Shown here in pieces: positions 9,250 to 16,407 of a stretch of DNA of 20,806 bases; the stretch's first letter is position 1; each line of letters starts with the position of its first letter. The notes under the pieces are model-generated. The model was not told the DNA's origin and made no database searches. It worked only from the letters and a program-made list of their open reading frames with translations. A program made the position numbers and the translations under genes. The stretch comes from a virus. The stretch covers positions 1 through 20,806 of IMG/VR virus record IMGVR_UViG_3300035698_005866; one strand, written 5' to 3'.

Positions 9250-12085
9250 GTTTGTCTGCACCTATAAGAAGTTTAATCTCTAGCACGCGTTTACTCGGCA
9301 TTGAGTAAGAATACCCCGCAGTAATCCTTTTTCTTGTATCAGTGCTAGCACCATATGTCAGTACGAGTTCATCTCTGAAAGAGTTGTATGGTATATGCTT
9401 GGTAACACACCACTTACGCAACGGCCCAAGTAATAAGAAGTGCTTCTTAGTATCCGGCTCAAACCTACCAACCAGATTGCCTCTAGCCAACTGTTCTGGC
9501 ACTTGGAATAACTCCTTACCACCATCACCAAACTTCATACCCTTACTCTCGATATGCAGTATATTATTATAGTGTTCAGCAATGTAGTCAGATAGTGTTT
9601 CGCCCGCAGAGTTCTTCATACTTGCTAAGTTGGCTTTGTTCTCTTGTACTAACACATTAACCGCCCAATCAAGCACGGGTTTTATATCATATGTAATAAG
9701 CCTAGCTTGCTTAGCAAGTATCAGCCCCATAATTGTGTAGGTGATATGGGATGCCCAGAACCTATTCTCTACTGTAAAATTAGCCAAGCGTGATAACCTG
9801 TCACGGATAGTTGTTTCAAGCGCCGGCAGTTGGTCTACGTTGTTCATAAGGTATTGTACAAACACCTGACCTGCATGCCCATAGTTGTTCTCTATAGCCG
9901 TTTCAAACAAGCGACCTGCTGTTGTCTCTGACTCCTTAGTCAGCAATCGCGGGACTCTACACTCTAAAACCCGTAATGCCTCGGCCTGTGGCGCGGCCTT
10001 ATACTTGCCAATTATTTCAAGTATTGATGTGTTAGCAGTAGTTGCTGTCATCAGTGACCACGGCACACCACGTTTACGCTCCCTATTTGAGTTCATACTC
10101 ATACGGTTTCGTTGCATACCATTGGTAATTTCATATAGGTAGTCTGATGCGTGTGAGGATTCTATGTTGGTTATTTCGTCTATTACTACAGGTAAGCTGT
10201 GCATTAATTCCATGCGATTACCCCTAGATGCGTTAGTGCCTGATATATTAAGCATTAAACCTTTCGGACTGCCCCATATACCAAGCATCGCCTTTATTAT
10301 AGCTGACTTACCTACACCGGAATCCGTAGTGTAAAAGTGCATAGACGCGCACGCTTCGTTGGCCATGTGCATCAGCACTGAGCCAAAACCCATACCAAGC
10401 CCGAATTGCTGTAACACAAACCGTGGGTCATTCCAAAACTTCATGGTTTCTTTCCACGACTCTAGTGTGCCTTTAGGTTCAAAGTTAATAAACATATCCT
10501 TCACGGCATCTGATGGGGGATTCTCTGTCACGTTGTTAGCTGTTATCTTGCGGTCGCCAAGTAAGAACTCGTCGAAGCCGTCGCCCACCCACCCAAATTG
10601 CATCCGCGCTACGTCCGCTTTTTCTCTGACCTGTAATTCATCAACCCACTTCATAAGGTAGCCCCTCATATCATTGTAGTCTCTAACATTGACTCCCTTC
10701 ACTGCTAGTTCTCTACGTAATTCGTCCTTACCAGATACAGCAAGCATATTAATATCGAACTCTCGAATGCCATCCATAGGTAAGTGTAACTTCACCATTA
10801 CTTTTTCTACATCCCCGTCGAATATACGCTTGGTTGCATAAATATCATGGGGGTAGATAAGCTTTTCTTCATCGGGGTCATCACCAACACCTACGACTCG
10901 TAGGTACACCCCACCATTCTTGCCCCTAAAGTAAGGGAACGGAAACTTAGGTATACCGGCCACTGGCGGCGCAAACACCGCTGACGCTATTACTGGTAAC
11001 TTGTCAGGAGGTGATGTGTCGCTTTTGTATACAGGTCCGTCTACTTCTGCCTCTAACACCCTCATGCCTATTGTAATAGGGGATTTAATCTTACCTTTTA
11101 GTGGGCAGTCATTGCATCCATTGGGGTTAGCATCTGAAAAAGCTTCGCATGTTTGTGGTTTGGGTATCTCGTTGGCTTTATCTTCTGTCTTGTTGAAGTC
11201 ATACCCACTGTGCCGTTTAGAAATCAGGTGAATCGCTTTATGCCTATCGGAGCAAAACTGTGCTATAGATAGCCCCGCACGCCACAAAGGTTCCGACACT
11301 GCCTCTTGGTTTGTTACCAAGTATTTTATCTGTGCACACCCACGACCGGCTAGTGTCTCGGTCATTACCTTCTTAAAGACAGCCTCTTTGTTACCGGCCA
11401 GTTGTTGGTTAAGCCCACTCATAGATGGGTGTGCTAGTGTAGTAATAGTAGCAAGTGGTGCGTCGATTTCACCTATGATTGCTTTAAACGCCTCAAAAGA
11501 TGTCACCTTGCCTTCGGCCTTTACTGGCACGTCACGCGGCGGGTCATACTTTACGTTCTTAGTCAGTGGCATACGTAAAATACGTGAACCATCAGCAGTA
11601 ACGGCGTGGTCGGCGTGGAACTCATGCAATTTGCACAACTTCTTAAGAGCCACAGCCACAGGGCGCCACTCATCAAAAGTCACTGCTTCTTCTAAAGGCC
11701 AGTAAACATGTAGCCCACCACCGGATATGACAGTGTATGGTTTAGGTAGCCCGACTTCTTTGCAGAATTTCTTAAGTTCACCCCATGCGTGGGGTAAGTC
11801 TGTAAAACCCTTATCTACACCACAATCCACATCCAAAAAGAATGTGCGGATTTTAGCAATATTGTCGTGGCCTCTAGCTTTGACACCTTTGGCTTTACGC
11901 TCTGTGTAGGATGCTACAGCATAGAACGTGTTAACAGGTATTCCTTCAAATCCATCAGATGCTTTAACGAGTTCATCTAGAGTATCAAAAAACTTCTGGC
12001 GACCTTTACCTTCTTTATTTATTATTTTGAGGCAGTACAACCCCTCAGGGCACAATACTGTCTCTAAGAATGTTCTTCGGTTCAT
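9194..12085 (-). CDS. PrimPol-type primase fused to superfamily 3/D5-like helicase
   Basis: The 963-residue protein probably primes and unwinds phage DNA. The N-terminal archaeo-eukaryotic primase (PrimPol) fold shows the three expected motifs: DVD (85-87) for metal binding, SGGGLH (121-126), and D159 with the following DGSRILR (165-171). A cysteine group (C278, C313, C324, C327) with the adjacent sequence KGKIKSP is typical of phage primases and probably binds zinc or an Fe-S cluster. The C-terminal AAA+ part has Walker A SGVGKS (589-594), Walker B VVIDE (633-637) and a sensor-like TTANTS (about 682-687). It thus combines the two activities of T7 gp4 in an unrelated fold. The ATG start has only GGTGAT upstream. 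It lies 66 bases after the putative single-strand-binding protein gene; that gap holds a hairpin. The tail is mildly acidic. Confidence 0.9.
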   Translation of the reverse strand: MNRRTFLETVLCPEGLYCLKIINKEGKGRQKFFDTLDELVKASDGFEGIPVNTFYAVASYTERKAKGVKARGHDNIAKIRTFFLDVDCGVDKGFTDLPHAWGELKKFCKEVGLPKPYTVISGGGLHVYWPLEEAVTFDEWRPVAVALKKLCKLHEFHADHAVTADGSRILRMPLTKNVKYDPPRDVPVKAEGKVTSFEAFKAIIGEIDAPLATITTLAHPSMSGLNQQLAGNKEAVFKKVMTETLAGRGCAQIKYLVTNQEAVSEPLWRAGLSIAQFCSDRHKAIHLISKRHSGYDFNKTEDKANEIPKPQTCEAFSDANPNGCNDCPLKGKIKSPITIGMRVLEAEVDGPVYKSDTSPPDKLPVIASAVFAPPVAGIPKFPFPYFRGKNGGVYLRVVGVGDDPDEEKLIYPHDIYATKRIFDGDVEKVMVKLHLPMDGIREFDINMLAVSGKDELRRELAVKGVNVRDYNDMRGYLMKWVDELQVREKADVARMQFGWVGDGFDEFLLGDRKITANNVTENPPSDAVKDMFINFEPKGTLESWKETMKFWNDPRFVLQQFGLGMGFGSVLMHMANEACASMHFYTTDSGVGKSAIIKAMLGIWGSPKGLMLNISGTNASRGNRMELMHSLPVVIDEITNIESSHASDYLYEITNGMQRNRMSMNSNRERKRGVPWSLMTATTANTSILEIIGKYKAAPQAEALRVLECRVPRLLTKESETTAGRLFETAIENNYGHAGQVFVQYLMNNVDQLPALETTIRDRLSRLANFTVENRFWASHITYTIMGLILAKQARLITYDIKPVLDWAVNVLVQENKANLASMKNSAGETLSDYIAEHYNNILHIESKGMKFGDGGKELFQVPEQLARGNLVGRFEPDTKKHFLLLGPLRKWCVTKHIPYNSFRDELVLTYGASTDTRKRITAGYSYSMPSKRVLEIKLLIGADKHESTDVSEADIEEGPTAS

Positions 12086-12104
12086 AGTATCACCACAGGG
12101 AAGA

Positions 12105-12135
12105 ACGCCGTAGGATTATAGAAATACTACGGCGT
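12105..12135 (-). other. Intergenic hairpin before the primase-helicase gene
   Basis: A perfect 9-bp stem (ACGCCGTAG at 12105-12113, CTACGGCGT at 12127-12135) with a 13-base loop fills most of the 66-base gap. Read leftward it is followed by TTCTTCCC, not a continuous T-tract, so it may be a weak attenuator, an RNase processing site or a stabiliser rather than a full terminator. The lower primase level expected relative to the preceding binding protein would fit partial termination; this is inference. Confidence 0.55.
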
Positions 12136-12151
12136 CAGGGTTAGTTAGTAA

Positions 12152-13087
12152 CTACTCGTCATCCCAATCATCAATGATACTGGCTAAGTCGTCATCTACT
12201 TCCGGTGCAACACTTTTCTTACTCTGCGCCTTAACAGGTTCGTCTATGTCATCGTCGTCCTCGTCCTCGTCCTCTACCACAGGTTCAGGCTTAGGTTTGG
12301 CCTTAGGTTTGGCCTTAGGTTTGGCTTTATTCTCAGGCTTAGTCTCAGGCTCGTCCTCCTCGGCAACGGCGTGGTGCGACTTCTCCCCTTCACTCACAGT
12401 CAAATCAAGTGCTAGTTTAACCTCAGGCGTATCTTTTATTGCTACCACTTGGTTAAGTTCGACTTCGTTTAGAGGGCGCGTAGCCTTAAAGAATAACTTA
12501 GGTGTTTCAGCATCATCATCGAAGTACATGTTAGTCACTACGGCAATGGCCGGAGCTTTGTTGGCATTGAGGAATCGTGCATATGCCTGCATCGGCATTT
12601 TGCCACCCTCAGCACTACCGAAAACAGAAGTAGCAGGTAACTGCATTTGGTATATAGTCTCTAAGTCATCTTCTAAAACCACTGCTAGGCGTTGGCTAAA
12701 CCTACATGCTCTTGTATCGCCTTGTCCGCTACCTTTGATTGCTTGTGGGCAGGTAGAACAACTACTAGATTGTGGTTCCTTGACGTCGACGCTAGGCGTC
12801 TTAGTATCGGCAGACCAACATGACGGTGGCGAGTTACTTTTAGAGTCATAGGAACCCTCATAATAAGTACGCGCTATAGGTGCGGCGTCGATTACAATAA
12901 TACTAATATTGTCCTCTTTACTCACACTAACTTGTTCACCCCCAACTATCATACGGAACTTAGCACCTTTGATGCTGATGCGTTTATAGTCACCGCCACC
13001 TGCTAACTTGTTATTGTCCTCTAACAGTTGTTGGAAAAGCGGGTTTTTTGATAATGCGCCGGCAAAACCGGCTAGTTCGTTACTCAT
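12152..13087 (-). CDS. Putative single-stranded DNA-binding protein with Cys4 motif and acidic tail
   Basis: The 311-residue product has an ordered N-terminal domain (about 1-230) containing cysteines C90, C110, C113 and C128, a likely zinc site that recurs in phage proteins of this type. A Lys/Pro-repeat linker (about 250-268) and a strongly acidic region follow, ending in DDDLASIIDDWDDE. An acidic C-terminal tip containing an aromatic residue is the hallmark of bacterial SSB and T7 gp2.5, where it docks other replication proteins. The neighbours, a primase-helicase downstream and an HTH protein upstream, support a replication role. No canonical OB-fold signature was identified by eye, so the function is inferred from tail and context; a recombination mediator is the main alternative. 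The start has AAGGTG that overlaps the stop of the preceding gene. Confidence 0.65.
   Translation of the reverse strand: MSNELAGFAGALSKNPLFQQLLEDNNKLAGGGDYKRISIKGAKFRMIVGGEQVSVSKEDNISIIVIDAAPIARTYYEGSYDSKSNSPPSCWSADTKTPSVDVKEPQSSSCSTCPQAIKGSGQGDTRACRFSQRLAVVLEDDLETIYQMQLPATSVFGSAEGGKMPMQAYARFLNANKAPAIAVVTNMYFDDDAETPKLFFKATRPLNEVELNQVVAIKDTPEVKLALDLTVSEGEKSHHAVAEEDEPETKPENKAKPKAKPKAKPKPEPVVEDEDEDDDDIDEPVKAQSKKSVAPEVDDDLASIIDDWDDE
12288..12323 (-). repeat. 12-bp repeat (3 units) encoding the KPKA linker
   Basis: Three 12-base units of (G)(C)CTTAGGTTTG type (12288-12299, 12300-12311, 12312-12323) encode the Lys/Pro/Ala linker of the putative single-strand-binding protein. Directly beside it, a GTC/CTC-rich run (about 12253-12274) encodes the acidic stretch. 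Both change only the length of a flexible tether. Confidence 0.8.
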
Positions 13088-13096
13088 AAATACACC

Positions 13097-13444
13097 TTAT
13101 AAATCATCTTCGTAGTCACTAAGAATATCACGTAGTTCGTCATCGCTTTCTTCTTCTGAAACGACTTCAACACTACCACTTGTACTTGCAGGTTCGACTG
13201 TAGCAAGCGCGTCTAACTCAGCACCCGTCTGCTCTATCTCGGTTTGGGTAACATCACCGAGCGGTGGTGGCTCGTTTACCTCTAACAATGCCGCTTCCAC
13301 CTTGTCTAGATTAAACCGGTAAGTACTCCCCACCTTAACATATGCCGTGCTAGGGATGTGGCCGGACTTTATCCAGTTTCTAATAGTTGAAATGGAGACA
13401 GAGAATAAATCTGCCACCTCGCTAATCATTAGGTACGACTTCAT
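13097..13444 (-). CDS. HTH (excisionase/MerR-like) DNA-binding protein with acidic tail
   Basis: The first 55 residues form a winged helix-turn-helix of the HTH_17/excisionase type: SEVADLFSVSISTIRNWIKSGHIPSTAY followed by a YRF wing and LDKVEAALLE (helix-turn-helix at about 7-27). The rest is disordered and acidic, ending in DDELRDILSDYEDDL, which closely matches the tail of the next protein in the operon. The start ATG overlaps the stop of the preceding gene by four bases (ATGA), which implies translational coupling. It may be an origin-binding or regulatory protein, or a factor that recruits the replisome through the shared tail motif; with no integrase in view, excisionase activity is not supported. 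Confidence 0.75.
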   Translation of the reverse strand: MKSYLMISEVADLFSVSISTIRNWIKSGHIPSTAYVKVGSTYRFNLDKVEAALLEVNEPPPLGDVTQTEIEQTGAELDALATVEPASTSGSVEVVSEEESDDELRDILSDYEDDL

Positions 13445-13854
13445 TTTGAGTTCTTCCTTACGGTTATTTGGTACGCTGATGTCTGCTCTAAAGAGTCAGG
13501 TACATTGTCTGGGTTGTCTTTAATCCACTCCTTGACCGCCGTTTGGTTCAGGCGCTTCTCAAGGAAATCCGGCACGTTGTTCTCAATCACGAACTCGTGC
13601 ATGTTAGACCAATCACTTGACCAGTAACGGGTCTTTGTCGTGCGGATGAACGTGCCATGAGCTGTCTTGGAGCTCTCGACGCCATTCTTATTGCAAAAAT
13701 CTAATAACGCAACTTTGATTTTGTTTTGTTGTTCCTCTAACGCATCGTTTTGTAAATCAAACTCGCGCTTGAGTTCTTCACGCTTGGTGCGTATCTTAAT
13801 AAATACTCTGGTTAACTTATCTGGCAATGTTTCTGTAGGGGTCTCGTCACTCAT
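13441..13854 (-). CDS. Coiled-coil phage protein of unknown function
   Basis: The 137-residue product is the first gene after a strong promoter and has GGAGA six bases before its ATG. Residues about 10-50 form a charged helix likely to pair as a coiled coil (FIKIRTKREELKREFDLQ). The remainder, with the pattern HGTFIRTTKTRYW, then FLEKRLNQTAVKEW, resembles a family of small phage proteins found beside replication genes whose function is unknown to me. It shares a general layout with Gam-like nuclease inhibitors (helix pair then small domain) but I see no specific match. Expressed at the head of the operon with the HTH and binding proteins, it probably supports replication or recombination. Confidence 0.7.
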   Translation of the reverse strand: MSDETPTETLPDKLTRVFIKIRTKREELKREFDLQNDALEEQQNKIKVALLDFCNKNGVESSKTAHGTFIRTTKTRYWSSDWSNMHEFVIENNVPDFLEKRLNQTAVKEWIKDNPDNVPDSLEQTSAYQITVRKNSK

Positions 13855-13884
13855 ATTGTTTCTCCGATGTGTTGTAGGATGTAC

Positions 13885-13913
13885 ACTATACTAGTTAGAA
13901 GTAAGCTAGTCAA
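13885..13913 (-). promoter_or_regulatory. Sigma70-type promoter for the late part of the leftward block
   Basis: Read leftward, TTGACT (13913-13908), a 17-base spacer and TATAGT (13890-13885) match the sigma70 consensus at 5 of 6 positions in each hexamer with ideal spacing. Transcription would start near 13878, about 24 bases ahead of the 137-residue gene. The -35 box overlaps the last codons of the SNF2 helicase gene. ACTAG occurs twice as a direct repeat across the spacer (13907-13912 region and about 13891), a possible operator. Confidence 0.7.
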
Positions 13914-15441
13914 GTATATCTTTGTAAAGGTCTATAATACATGTGTGTAGGTTGATTTTGTTATCAAGCATTGAGTAAATGTGCTTTTCTACTGGTGAGC
14001 CACACAACTTCACTACAGTACACTTGTTCTCTTGGCCCGCTCTGTGGAACCGAGCATTTGCCTGTTCATATGTTTCTACGGAACTAGTTGGCCCCCACCA
14101 CACCGTTGTGTCGGCGGCTGTTAATGTAACCCCGTGTGCGGCTGATTGTGGTTGTATCACTAATACTTGCGGGTCGTCTGTATCTTGGAAGTTTCTGAAT
14201 ATCTTGGTTCGTTCATGTGCCGGAATGTCCCCCGATATAATAGCATTGCTCACGTTGTCATCTGTTAGCTTCCCCGATATAAGGTCAATCACGTTCTTGA
14301 AAGGTGCGAACACGATTACTTTCTTACTAGATTCGGCCATTACCTCACGTAGTACTTTGTATCTAGGGGTAATGTCAAAGAGTAGCACCTCACGGTCGTC
14401 GGTATACGTAGCACCAAGGGCAATTTGCAACAGTTTACTCATAGCAATCGCGGCGTTGGCGGCGGTGACTTCTTCGCCCGATGCTTGGATAACTAATTTC
14501 TGCTTGAGTGCTTTATAGAACTTCTGCTGTTGTCGGCTCAGGTCTACATCACGTTTCACGTAAACAAGTTCTGGTAAGTCTAGGCACTCTGCCTTAGTAA
14601 AACGAATGGCAGGTTGCAATACCCTGTGGACAGTTACATCCGCATCGGACTTAGGGACAAACTTAAATTGGTTTATCTTGTACATAACTTGGTCACGGAA
14701 TAGGTCGAGTCGGCGTGGCACCGATTCTTTATTTGCTAGTTTGGCAAGGCCATAAGCATCCATCGGGGATTGTGCGGCAGGAGTTCCAGTCATCTGCCAT
14801 AACCACGTGTCAGGCTGTATCAGGGCGTTCATCACCTTCCACCGATTAGTCTGCGGGTTTTTGTAGTGCGACGCCTCATCAACAATAACTAAGTCAAACC
14901 CACCCTTGGCAATGGTCTCACGTATAATCTCAATACCACCGTAGTTGATTATTACGTATTCTGTTTGTAGGGCTAGCACTTTTTCACGTTTGGCTTTTGA
15001 GCCATATGCGACTTCTACCGTGCGGTGCATCGCAAAATTAAACATGTCATCACGCCATGCAGACTCCATAATAGATAGAGGGCACACCACAAGCACGCGC
15101 TTGATTTTACCTATAGATAGTAAGTAGTCTGATGCGCCAATAGCCGCACCGGTTTTTCCCGTTCCCTGTTCGTTGAAGCAAAACGCGCGACGGTTCATAA
15201 CGAGGAAATCGGCGGTGGTTATTTGGTGGTCGAAGGGGGTGTATTTAGACTTCCACTTGTACTTACCCGTTAGGGGGGAAGGTACAGTGATACCTATGTT
15301 CTTTAACACGTGGCACTCATCTAAACCCCAATGCACTAGCACGCCGTTGTTACCGGCACGCTTGCTCTTGGGTATGAGGTTTGTTATCCGTTCGGGGTTA
15401 CGAACCTGCAACAATACAGCTTTGTTGTTTATTATTTTCAC
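13906..15441 (-). CDS. SNF2-family DNA helicase/translocase
   Basis: The 511-residue protein is a superfamily 2 ATPase of the SNF2 type, a double-strand DNA translocase. Visible motifs are Walker A (EQGTGKT, 91-97), motif II as DEAS (188-191), motif III MTGTP (217-221), a second RecA lobe with QPQSAAHGVTL (430-440) and motif VI QANARFHRAGQ (460-470). It is compact, without the extra domains of chromatin remodellers, as is usual in phages. The start is GTG at 15441, chosen because CCGGAGA lies five bases upstream. A 17-bp palindrome stands just ahead of that site. Likely roles are replication fork remodelling, branch migration or displacement of host proteins; which one cannot be told from sequence. 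Confidence 0.92.
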   Translation of the reverse strand: MKIINNKAVLLQVRNPERITNLIPKSKRAGNNGVLVHWGLDECHVLKNIGITVPSPLTGKYKWKSKYTPFDHQITTADFLVMNRRAFCFNEQGTGKTGAAIGASDYLLSIGKIKRVLVVCPLSIMESAWRDDMFNFAMHRTVEVAYGSKAKREKVLALQTEYVIINYGGIEIIRETIAKGGFDLVIVDEASHYKNPQTNRWKVMNALIQPDTWLWQMTGTPAAQSPMDAYGLAKLANKESVPRRLDLFRDQVMYKINQFKFVPKSDADVTVHRVLQPAIRFTKAECLDLPELVYVKRDVDLSRQQQKFYKALKQKLVIQASGEEVTAANAAIAMSKLLQIALGATYTDDREVLLFDITPRYKVLREVMAESSKKVIVFAPFKNVIDLISGKLTDDNVSNAIISGDIPAHERTKIFRNFQDTDDPQVLVIQPQSAAHGVTLTAADTTVWWGPTSSVETYEQANARFHRAGQENKCTVVKLCGSPVEKHIYSMLDNKINLHTCIIDLYKDILD

Positions 15442-15445
15442 AATA

Positions 15446-15475
15446 TCTCCGGTTAAATAGTAGGGATTCCCTACT
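15446..15475 (-). promoter_or_regulatory. Palindrome plus ribosome-site leader, copy 1
   Basis: A palindrome of 17 bases (AGTAGGGAATCCCTACT read leftward, 15475-15459) overlaps the TAG stop of the 86-residue gene and is followed by ATTTAACCGGAGA, the ribosome site of the helicase gene. The whole 30-base block is repeated at 19623-19652 with only two differences. As RNA it can fold into a 7-bp stem with a three-base loop right before the ribosome site. There is no T-tract, so it is unlikely to be a terminator; an operator or RNA-level control site is more likely. Confidence 0.75.
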
Positions 15476-15731
15476 TTCTCTTTTGGTAGTTCCGTGCTCT
15501 GTTTTTACTAGGACTCTCTAATATAACGCCGTGTTTGTTAGAACCACCTTTACTTAGTGCTTTTTTGTGGCTGACGTCCTTGCCTTTGCGCTTAGGCGAC
15601 TTCTTAGTCACAGTGCCAGTGTCGCGCTTGTCTATCGCACGTCTAGCACGTTGGCGCTCCATACGCCTCTCATGCTCGTTGGGGTCTGCTTTCTGCCTTT
15701 GGTATTCTTTCTTATAATCACGTTCAGCCAT
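15471..15731 (-). CDS. Small basic HNH-derived protein
   Basis: The 86-residue protein is extremely basic. Its second half (DVSHKKALSKGGSN at 52-65, then N77-R78) follows the pattern of the HNH nuclease core, where D/H-H-I-x-P-L-x-x-GG-x-N and a later N are expected. The zinc-binding cysteines of larger HNH proteins are absent, so it may be a minimal nickase or only a DNA-binding relic. Similar small proteins are commonly found next to SNF2 or Cas4-like genes in phages. Its ATG overlaps the end of the nuclease gene by eight bases; CGGAG lies seven bases upstream. The stop codon lies inside the palindrome that precedes the helicase gene. Confidence 0.7.
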   Translation of the reverse strand: MAERDYKKEYQRQKADPNEHERRMERQRARRAIDKRDTGTVTKKSPKRKGKDVSHKKALSKGGSNKHGVILESPSKNRARNYQKRK

Positions 15732-16407
15732 TATTTGCTCCGTTGTGTATACACTGCTTAACCACGCAGTGTGCCCTGCATAACCCAGACGGCTTAGTAG
15801 GCCATACGTTAAGTTTGAATGCTTTAATCATCTCGTTGTTTCTACTAACCCAACCCGACCATAAACGAGACTTGTCTGATTTCTTGTATTTTGCTTTTAC
15901 TAGTTGGTTGCATTTAGTAAATACTAGACCGCCACTCACGTTCTCAACCTCAGGGTAACTTGCAAATATGAGCAGTGCCATCAACTCTAGTTGGTCTTTG
16001 TCAGCATAGTTAGCGTTCTTGCTAGTTTTGTAGTCAATTACAAACGCATGGTTACCTTTGATAATAAGTAAATCTACCACACCTCGTATCCATATGTCTT
16101 TACTAAAATAAGTACAAGGTACAAAATCATGCGTAATGCCAAGCTTAAGTTCGCAGTACTTCTTACCTGTCTTGTTCTTTAGCGAGTCGAGAACTGGTTT
16201 CATATACTGAAACTTTTTGGGTATTTCTACGTCGTCGCGTACATATCTTTCCGCTACTTTGTGGGCTTGGTTGCCGTATTTAGTAGCTGTGGTCTCTACA
16301 TACGGGAACTCGTTAAGGTGTCTTGTATGGTAAAACTGTTTAGGGCATTGCTCGAACGCCTTAAAGTGTGAGTAGGATGTAGGGTCTATAGCTTTTATGT
16401 TAGGCAT
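15724..16407 (-). CDS. PD-(D/E)XK nuclease, Cas4/RecB-like, with Fe-S-type cysteines
   Basis: The 227-residue protein shows the RecB/Cas4 nuclease pattern: FEQCPKQFYHTRH (C21), GNQAHKVAERYV (H49), GVVDLL (D112), VIDYKTSK (D125 and K127) and a Q139 in the following helix. C21 with C210, C214 and C219 (motif GLCRAHCVVKQC) matches the one-plus-three arrangement that binds a 4Fe-4S cluster in Cas4 and AddB. It would cut single-stranded DNA or trim ends during recombination. The ATG at 16407 is preferred over one at 16431 because GGAGA stands five bases before it and it overlaps the polymerase stop by only eight bases. No other CRISPR-related gene or array is present, so a recombination role is favoured. 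Confidence 0.88.
   Translation of the reverse strand: MPNIKAIDPTSYSHFKAFEQCPKQFYHTRHLNEFPYVETTATKYGNQAHKVAERYVRDDVEIPKKFQYMKPVLDSLKNKTGKKYCELKLGITHDFVPCTYFSKDIWIRGVVDLLIIKGNHAFVIDYKTSKNANYADKDQLELMALLIFASYPEVENVSGGLVFTKCNQLVKAKYKKSDKSRLWSGWVSRNNEMIKAFKLNVWPTKPSGLCRAHCVVKQCIHNGANNG

Noticed and set aside
12174-12851. 225-codon rightward ORF opposite the putative single-strand-binding protein
   Set aside because: Ser/Leu/Ala-rich low-complexity shadow of the acidic and KPKA repeats; the leftward frame has motifs, an SD and operon context.
13097-13444. Excisionase of a prophage integration module
   Set aside because: The HTH type fits but no integrase or attachment site is seen, and its acidic tail and operon tie it to replication.
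13979-14518. 179-codon rightward ORF inside the SNF2 helicase gene
   Set aside because: Antisense to conserved helicase motifs and without ribosome site or recognised domain.
15724-16407. CRISPR-Cas locus, suggested by the Cas4-like nuclease
   Set aside because: No direct-repeat array and no Cas1, Cas2 or effector gene is visible; neighbours are replication genes.
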